From positions 1-18,492 of the forward strand of contig DAHY01000012.1 of NCBI GenBank assembly GCA_002498605.1: DNA of 18,492 nt. Direction: 5' to 3'. The translations under genes were made by a program, and so were the position numbers. The first letter of the stretch is position 1. Each line of letters starts with the position of its first letter. Positions 14,038-18,492 of the stretch are shown piece by piece. The notes under the pieces were generated by a model. That model saw only the letters and a program-made list of their open reading frames with translations, had not been told where the DNA came from and did not search any database. Origin of the DNA: Methanomassiliicoccaceae archaeon UBA404. GTDB lineage: Archaea > Thermoplasmatota > Thermoplasmata > Methanomassiliicoccales > Methanomethylophilaceae.

Positions 14038-14616
14038 TCAACACATCGGATTACCCAGATGCTTTGCTATGACCTGAGCCATGGCGTGCAAAATCATCAT
14101 GTGAGAATCTTCGGCTTTTTGCATGTCTTTTATAGGCACATGTATGGGGTAATCCGACAAACCGTTTAATTTCCCGCCGTCATAACCGGTAAGGGAGATT
14201 ACTTTGTTACCACGTGATTTTGCGTACTCTACGGCGTTTATTACGTTCTTGGAATTACCGCTGCCCGATATGCCGAAAACCAAATCCCCTTCCTTCAGTC
14301 TCCCTTCCAATTGAACGGAAAAAACCTTGTCGTAACTCACATCATTGGATATTGCCATCATTGTGGCAATATTGTCGTTGAGACAGATAAAATTGAATTT
14401 ATTATCAAGTCCCAGGGATATTCCTTTATTGAAATCGCAAACAATATGGGAGGCCGTGGACGCACTGCCGCCGTTTCCGAAAATGTATACGGTGGAATTC
14501 ATCCGGTATGCATCAAGAATCGCATCCATGGCGGATTGGACCTGCCCGGGATCTATTCTTTCTATCGTTGCTTTCATTTCATCGAAATAATTTTCTAAAT
14601 CCTGTGAAAAATCCAT
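14038..14616 (-). CDS. gmhA2: Second SIS-domain phosphoheptose isomerase (GmhA-like)
   Basis: A 192-residue stand-alone SIS isomerase. It has GNGGSASTASHIVCDFNKG (residues 47-65), GISGSGNSKN (115-124) and His177 in MMILHAMAQVI, matching the GmhA fold. At the position of the catalytic Glu65 of E. coli GmhA (Glu59 in the fused paralog of this window) it has Asp61, within the Cys-Asp-Phe-x-Lys-Gly form that I recall from many sugar-nucleotide loci. It is therefore a distinct GmhA subgroup and not a copy of the first. The ATG has GAGGTAA about seven bases upstream and lies 10 bases after hddA2, so the pair is an operon. Expected role: sedoheptulose 7-phosphate isomerisation, but another ketose phosphate is possible. 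Confidence 0.85.
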   Translation of the reverse strand: MDFSQDLENYFDEMKATIERIDPGQVQSAMDAILDAYRMNSTVYIFGNGGSASTASHIVCDFNKGISLGLDNKFNFICLNDNIATMMAISNDVSYDKVFSVQLEGRLKEGDLVFGISGSGNSKNVINAVEYAKSRGNKVISLTGYDGGKLNGLSDYPIHVPIKDMQKAEDSHMMILHAMAQVIAKHLGNPMC

Positions 14617-14626
14617 GATGATTACC

Positions 14627-15613
14627 TCATTTCGTATTATCGTTGTAAATGGTTGCAGAACCTGTACCGTCGAATCTGAACGGAATTCTTCTGTACTCGG
14701 GAAGACTTTTTTCTATTTCGTCATGAAATTCGTTGTCGGCATAAAACAGTAAAAACCCGCCGCCGCCCGCACCCAGAAGTTTTCCGCCTTCGGCTCCCGC
14801 GTCTATTGCCGCTTTGTATGCACGGTCTATTTCATTCGAAGATATTCCTTCGGCCAGAGTTTTCTTCAGATTCCATCCTTTATCAAGTATATCGCCCATG
14901 GCACTTATATTTCCTTTTTTTAAATCTTTGAAAAAATTATCTGTAAGATCGCACATTTCCAAAAGATTTTTATCCGCACCTGTTCCCTTTTCAATGTTCG
15001 AATCTTGTTTTACAAGTATATCCGATGCACTGCGTATAATTCCCGTGTACATCAGAATCATATTGTCGTTCAGTTTTTTCTTCTTCTCGGTCGAAAGATT
15101 GACGGGAATCACATCAACGGTGTCATCCTGATTAAATTTGTAATAATTCAATCCGCCGTACGCTGCGGCGTACTGATCCTGTTTTCCTATAGGTTCGCCC
15201 AATTTGTTTATTTCCAAATCACATGCCTTCCGGGCCAATGATTCTTTTCCGTAGTTTAATTTTTTATACTGGCTCATAAGGTTTATCAAACCCACGGTAA
15301 ATGAACTTGAAGAACCCAATCCCGTTCCGGCGGGTATATCGGCCATGCTTGACATTTCCAAAGAGTCCACATCGAAACCCAGCATACATTCTCTGAAAAT
15401 AGGATGGTTTATTTTGTCAACGCTTTCAAAACTTTCCACTTTGGAATATTTTATGGTGGATATTCCGGGAGTAAATGAATCCTGAAGCGTCAGATAGATG
15501 TATTTGTCGATGGTAGTACTGACAACACACCCTCCGTGCTTTCTGTAGAATGACGGAAGGTCACTGCCCCCTCCCGAAAAACTTATTCTGAGAGGAGTAC
15601 GGGTAATAATCAT
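14627..15613 (-). CDS. hddA2: Second heptose 7-phosphate kinase (HddA-like GHMP kinase)
   Basis: A 328-residue GHMP kinase. It shows RTPLRISFSGGGSDLPSFY (residues 5-23), the ATP loop IPAGTGLGSSSS (93-104), GKQDQYAAAYGGLNYY (143-158) and GGKLLGAGGGGFLLF (276-290). Overall it matches HddA, but it differs from the first copy at many positions (SGGGSDLPSF against AGGGTDVDPY). It heads a two-gene unit with gmhA2, giving steps 1 and 2 of heptose activation without a phosphatase or nucleotidylyltransferase next to them. The ATG at 15613 lacks a Shine-Dalgarno; TAATATACTA about 24 bases upstream fits a leaderless start. Confidence 0.88.
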   Translation of the reverse strand: MIITRTPLRISFSGGGSDLPSFYRKHGGCVVSTTIDKYIYLTLQDSFTPGISTIKYSKVESFESVDKINHPIFRECMLGFDVDSLEMSSMADIPAGTGLGSSSSFTVGLINLMSQYKKLNYGKESLARKACDLEINKLGEPIGKQDQYAAAYGGLNYYKFNQDDTVDVIPVNLSTEKKKKLNDNMILMYTGIIRSASDILVKQDSNIEKGTGADKNLLEMCDLTDNFFKDLKKGNISAMGDILDKGWNLKKTLAEGISSNEIDRAYKAAIDAGAEGGKLLGAGGGGFLLFYADNEFHDEIEKSLPEYRRIPFRFDGTGSATIYNDNTK

Positions 15614-15631
15614 AGGGCTTAATCCGATTTT

Positions 15632-15641
15632 TAGTATATTA
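15632..15641 (-). promoter_or_regulatory. TATA box of the hddA2-gmhA2 unit
   Basis: The minus strand reads TAATATACTA, centred about 24 bases before the hddA2 ATG. That spacing implies initiation at or near the start codon. Confidence 0.45.
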
Positions 15642-15659
15642 CCTTTTGATAGAATTCGA

Positions 15660-15700
15660 ATGGTTCTTCACATTATAAGTTAGCCTTTATTCAGAACCAT
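15660..15700. repeat. Inverted repeat in the divergent hddA2/GT-A intergenic region
   Basis: ATGGTTCT (15660-15667) and AGAACCAT (15693-15700) are perfect eight-base inverted repeats with a 25-base spacer. They lie between the TATA elements of the divergent hddA2-gmhA2 unit and the GT-A gene. They could be a two-half-site operator controlling both directions. The rest of this 184-base gap is AT-rich and shows no gene. Confidence 0.35.
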
Positions 15701-15755
15701 CATGTTGAAACCGATGCCGTAACTTCATTATTGACAATCTAAAAATTAGTCTTTA

Positions 15756-15764
15756 TTTATATAT
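15756..15764 (+). promoter_or_regulatory. TATA box of the GNT-I-like glycosyltransferase gene
   Basis: TTTATATAT here predicts initiation near 15785. That is downstream of the TTG at 15768 and just before the ATG at 15798, which supports the ATG as the start codon. Confidence 0.55.
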
Positions 15765-15797
15765 CACTTGAAACATACTCACAAATGTGTTTTGTTT

Positions 15798-16793
15798 ATG
15801 AACGCCCCCGTCGTCTTATTCACGTATTCCAGAGCAGAAAACACTGATGCCGTGTTACAATCACTTTCAAAAAATTATATTGCGGAAGAAACTGATGTTT
15901 ACGCATATATTTGTAAACCCAGAGATGATAAGATTGCTCCATTGGTACAGGCGACAAAAAATATTTTGCTCAAATATTCAACGGGGCATTCGTTCAAATC
16001 GTTCAATATCATCGAGAACGACAAATGGATTCCGCTGGGGCCGGGACTGGTCGATGCCGTTACAGAAACCTTGGAAAAATATGATAAAGTCATAGTCGTT
16101 GAAGATGATTTGATTACATCCGTGGATTTTCTGACCTTTATGAACGATGCATTGGATTATTATGAAAATGAGAATAGTATATTTTCCATAAGCGGGTATT
16201 CTTTCGGGGCGGATTTTATAAAAAAATTAAATGACCCTGTTTACTTTGTGAGAAGGAACAACCCCTGGGGCTGGGCCACCTGGAAAAACCGGTGGGCGGA
16301 ATACAAATGGATTCCTACAGACTATCTGGATTACACTCATGACAGAAAATTCAGAAAAACCATGAAATTATGGGCAAAGGATCTCCCGATGCTTATGGAC
16401 GCACTGTTTATGGAAAGAGATCGACCTGATAAAGACTGGGAACAACAATTTAGATACGCGCAGTGCATCAATAATGCATACACGGTGTGCCCCAAAATCT
16501 CCAAGGTAAAAAATATAGGATTCACAGGAATGAGAACCAATGAATCCCCGGTGGGTTTGGAAGAATATTTTGAACCGGGAGAATCTCATTATTCTTTTAC
16601 TTCTGTAAAAATCGATGATAATTTTCAAAGAAAATACAATAATAAATTTATATTCGGGTTCAGACACAGATTTATGCTTATGATTTCTGAATCTGTTTAT
16701 CGGATTTCTCCTGCTCTCTATTATAGATTTTTAAAATTATATTATAAATCAGATAAAAGCATTGAAGAAGTTAAGGAAACTTTTCGCCGATGA
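15798..16793 (+). CDS. GT-A fold glycosyltransferase resembling GNT-I (GT13-like) sugar transferases
   Basis: A 331-residue enzyme. It begins with the nucleotide-binding strand APVVLFTYSRAENTDAVLQSL (residues 3-23). It carries a metal-binding Glu-Asp-Asp in VIVVEDDLITS (98-108), a GNT-I-like trait, followed by FLTFMNDALDYY, ISGYSFGADF, the aromatic NNPWGWATWKNRW (154-166) and KDWEQQF (211-217). I infer an inverting nucleotide-sugar-dependent transferase; donor and acceptor are unknown. No transmembrane anchor is present, so it should act in the cytoplasm. The open frame extends to a TTG at 15768, but the TATA position favours the ATG. It converges on the next GT4 gene and overlaps its 3' end by 23 bases. 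This region is clearly more AT-rich: 14 of 60 bases are G or C at 16621-16680, against 32 of 60 at 9121-9180. Confidence 0.75.
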   Translation: MNAPVVLFTYSRAENTDAVLQSLSKNYIAEETDVYAYICKPRDDKIAPLVQATKNILLKYSTGHSFKSFNIIENDKWIPLGPGLVDAVTETLEKYDKVIVVEDDLITSVDFLTFMNDALDYYENENSIFSISGYSFGADFIKKLNDPVYFVRRNNPWGWATWKNRWAEYKWIPTDYLDYTHDRKFRKTMKLWAKDLPMLMDALFMERDRPDKDWEQQFRYAQCINNAYTVCPKISKVKNIGFTGMRTNESPVGLEEYFEPGESHYSFTSVKIDDNFQRKYNNKFIFGFRHRFMLMISESVYRISPALYYRFLKLYYKSDKSIEEVKETFRR

Positions 16794-17838
16794 CTTCGGA
16801 ATATATTTTGAATAGTTCCCGGGAGTATTCTTCGTCGCTTAACCCCGGAATCGGCTTGTTTACAAAAAAATCTCTGAATTTTTTATCTGTCACTAATCTG
16901 TACATATTGTTGGCAAAATCTTCTATGTCATCTGACGGAACGTAATATTCGGCGATTTCCGAGGGGATTTCGGCATCTTTGAAATAAACCACGGGTACAC
17001 CGCATGTTTTTGCTTCCATGGCGGTTAGCCCCAACCCTTCGTGAAGGGATGGATTTACGAATACCGCCATATCATTGTAAAGATTCATCAGTTCATTCTG
17101 GGTAATATTAGAGACGAACGTTATTTTATCTGATATATCCAACACTTCAACAAGATTGATAAGATCCTTTTTTAACGGTCCGTCTCCACAGATAACCATA
17201 TTATATTCTTCCATATCCGGCATTTCACTGAACAGTTTAAATGCCCTGATGCCCACTTCCACATTTTTTCGTTCTATCAGTGTGCCTACAAACCCTATCA
17301 ATTTTTTACGGGGACGCTTCAAATCTTTGAAGACTTTATTACTGGAATGGTTTAACACATGAATCTTATCGGGATCGGCACCTAAAATCTCAACCAATTC
17401 ATCTTTGGTTTGTTGTGACACGGCTATCATGGCATCCGAATATTTCAGAGCATATTTTGCGGCCATTTTCCAAAAAGCATACAACATAGGAGATTTGCCT
17501 TCCCTCTCCGTCTCTTTAAAGACGTGATGAAATGTTGTTATCTTTTTACCTTTAAAAAACGGATAGGCGAGACAGCAGAATTCATCTGTTGCATGGTACA
17601 TCTTACCTTTAACTTTGTTCAGATGGTATGTGGGCAGGATTAACCCGTGCGTAACGCATTTTAAATGACCTTCGTCCGAAGTCAATTTAAAAAAGATTTC
17701 GTCGGAAACCAAGTTATTGTCATCCAACAACGATTTTATCTTATCGGCATACACACCGATTCCGGTAACTTTGTTGTCCTTGTCAATAGATCGCCTAAGT
17801 ATTATAACATCCGCATCCATAACTCGTTTCCGACCCAT
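16771..17838 (-). CDS. GT4 family glycosyltransferase
   Basis: A 355-residue GT-B glycosyltransferase. It shows TTFHHVFKETE (residues 101-111) and MIAVSQQTKDEL (137-148) in the acceptor half. The donor half has GFVGTLIERKN (182-192), VICGDGPLKKDL (215-226) and the E-x7-E motif (Glu267 and Glu275, in PSLHEGLGLTAMEAKTCGVP). Mannosyltransferases of the WbaZ/MtfB type are the nearest general look. Start choice is uncertain: ATG 17838 gives a basic six-residue extension, while ATG 17820 (MDADVIIL) lies about 29 bases from a TAAAAATA element and would suit a leaderless transcript. No Shine-Dalgarno helps. The 3' end overlaps the convergent GT-A gene by 23 bases. Confidence 0.86.
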   Translation of the reverse strand: MGRKRVMDADVIILRRSIDKDNKVTGIGVYADKIKSLLDDNNLVSDEIFFKLTSDEGHLKCVTHGLILPTYHLNKVKGKMYHATDEFCCLAYPFFKGKKITTFHHVFKETEREGKSPMLYAFWKMAAKYALKYSDAMIAVSQQTKDELVEILGADPDKIHVLNHSSNKVFKDLKRPRKKLIGFVGTLIERKNVEVGIRAFKLFSEMPDMEEYNMVICGDGPLKKDLINLVEVLDISDKITFVSNITQNELMNLYNDMAVFVNPSLHEGLGLTAMEAKTCGVPVVYFKDAEIPSEIAEYYVPSDDIEDFANNMYRLVTDKKFRDFFVNKPIPGLSDEEYSRELFKIYSEVIGEKFP

Positions 17839-17947
17839 AGTCTGTATTTTTACAATGTACGAATACGATTCAGGTATTTATTTACTATAACGACGAAAAT
17901 GAATTTAACAAGGACTATTTACATGTCATAACGGGATGGGTGAAAAT

Positions 17948-18492
17948 ATGGTTATGCTGAGCGTTGTAATACCCGCTTATAACGAATCTAACAATATCAA
18001 AAGCGTGATAGGATATATCAGAGAACAAAACTTCGAAGATATGGAAATAATTTTCGTAGTTGACAGTAAAACCACGGACAATACATTGGAATTAATATCT
18101 GAAAAGTCAGAAGGATTGAATTGCAGATCCATCGTACAAACCGGAGACGGAAGACTCGGGGAAGCAAGAAACATCGGTCTTGATAATTCATCTGGAAAAT
18201 ATGTATGGTTTTTGGATGCTGACGATCGCCCCTATCCCGAGTTTGTATCTTCTATGATTGGATTGGCTGAACAATACAGAGCGGATATTGTACAGTGCAA
18301 CTTTATACGTTCTTTCGATGCTGATACGCCTGAACCCAAAGGCAATTTCAGCGTCAGGGTCTTAAACAGCAAAGAAGCTTTGATTGAACGAAGTTTTGAA
18401 CGGATTCCCGTGACCGCATGGTCAATGGTTCACAGACGCGAATTCCTTATTGATAATAATCTGCGTTTTCACCACGGCGGATATGCCGAAGA
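17948..18492 (+). CDS. GT2 family glycosyltransferase, N-terminal part (runs off the window)
   Basis: The first 181 codons of a GT-A family 2 enzyme, cut by the window end. It shows VVIPAYNESNNIKSVI near the N-terminus, an FVVDSKTTDNT loop, EARNIGLDNSSGKYVWFLDADDRP with the metal-binding Asp-Ala-Asp, and the later TAWSMVHRREFL. Among in-frame ATGs at 17936, 17948 and 17954 I chose 17948, because GGTGA lies four bases upstream of it. CTATTTACAT around 17915-17924 could be its TATA element. The gene is divergent from the GT4 upstream. Donor and acceptor are unknown; the type is common in polysaccharide and S-layer glycan loci. Confidence 0.88.
   Translation, partial: MVMLSVVIPAYNESNNIKSVIGYIREQNFEDMEIIFVVDSKTTDNTLELISEKSEGLNCRSIVQTGDGRLGEARNIGLDNSSGKYVWFLDADDRPYPEFVSSMIGLAEQYRADIVQCNFIRSFDADTPEPKGNFSVRVLNSKEALIERSFERIPVTAWSMVHRREFLIDNNLRFHHGGYAE

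Noticed and set aside
14038..14616. gmhA2 as a DiaA-type replication regulator
   Set aside because: It keeps the GmhA-style sugar-phosphate loop and histidine and is in an operon with a heptose kinase, which fits metabolism better than replication.
1..18492. tRNA genes, CRISPR arrays, insertion sequences, attachment sites
   Set aside because: Gaps between genes are all short. I saw no cloverleaf-like sequence, no spaced direct repeats and no transposase or integrase frame.

Overview
The window is archaeal. It carries ribosomal proteins L7Ae and S28e (with the first codons of a probable L24e), elongation factor 1-beta preceded by a small zinc-ribbon protein, and TATA-type promoters placed so close to start codons that many transcripts should be leaderless. 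All 22 stop codons I could assign are TGA (15) or TAA (7) and none is TAG. Together with the general look of the proteins this suggests a Thermoplasmata relative, possibly a pyrrolysine-using Methanomassiliicoccales-type methanogen; that taxonomic placement is inference.

Layout. 1-700 (minus): ribosomal operon rpl7ae-rps28e-(rpl24e), with a candidate kink-turn in the rpl7ae leader. 700-1960 (minus): two overlapping genes for polytopic membrane proteins, one YjdF/DUF2238-like. 2100-4450 (minus): a GT-C membrane glycosyltransferase whose stop overlaps the TTG start of an exported membrane-anchored protein. 4550-7370 (plus): GT4 glycosyltransferase, VTT/DedA-like membrane protein and a second GT4, all overlapping. 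7400-8710 (minus): a short acetolactate-synthase-type ACT protein and branched-chain aminotransferase. 8785-9531 (plus): DPM1-like GT2. 9528-13504 (minus): DUF89 phosphatase, sugar-phosphate nucleotidylyltransferase (HddC-like), heptose-7-phosphate kinase (HddA) and a GmhA-GmhB fusion. 13588-14031 (plus): zinc-ribbon protein and aEF-1beta. 14038-15613 (minus): a second hddA-gmhA pair. 15798-18492: a GNT-I-like GT-A enzyme (plus), a GT4 (minus) and a GT2 cut by the window edge (plus).

How the genes fit together. The 9.5-12.6 kb operon encodes every step from sedoheptulose 7-phosphate to a nucleotide-activated D-glycero-alpha-D-manno-heptose: isomerase, 7-phosphate kinase, bisphosphate phosphatase and nucleotidylyltransferase. 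The isomerase and phosphatase (steps 1 and 3) are fused in one protein. The second pair repeats steps 1 and 2 only, with a diverged isomerase, and may use the first set's phosphatase and nucleotidylyltransferase or make a different product. Seven glycosyltransferases of several folds surround these genes, so the likely output is a heptose-containing surface glycan, glycolipid or glycoprotein. No oligosaccharyltransferase, flippase or polymerase is in the window. Housekeeping genes are interleaved with the glycan genes rather than set apart from them.

No tRNA, rRNA, CRISPR array, insertion sequence or integrase was seen. No intergenic gap reaches 300 bases.
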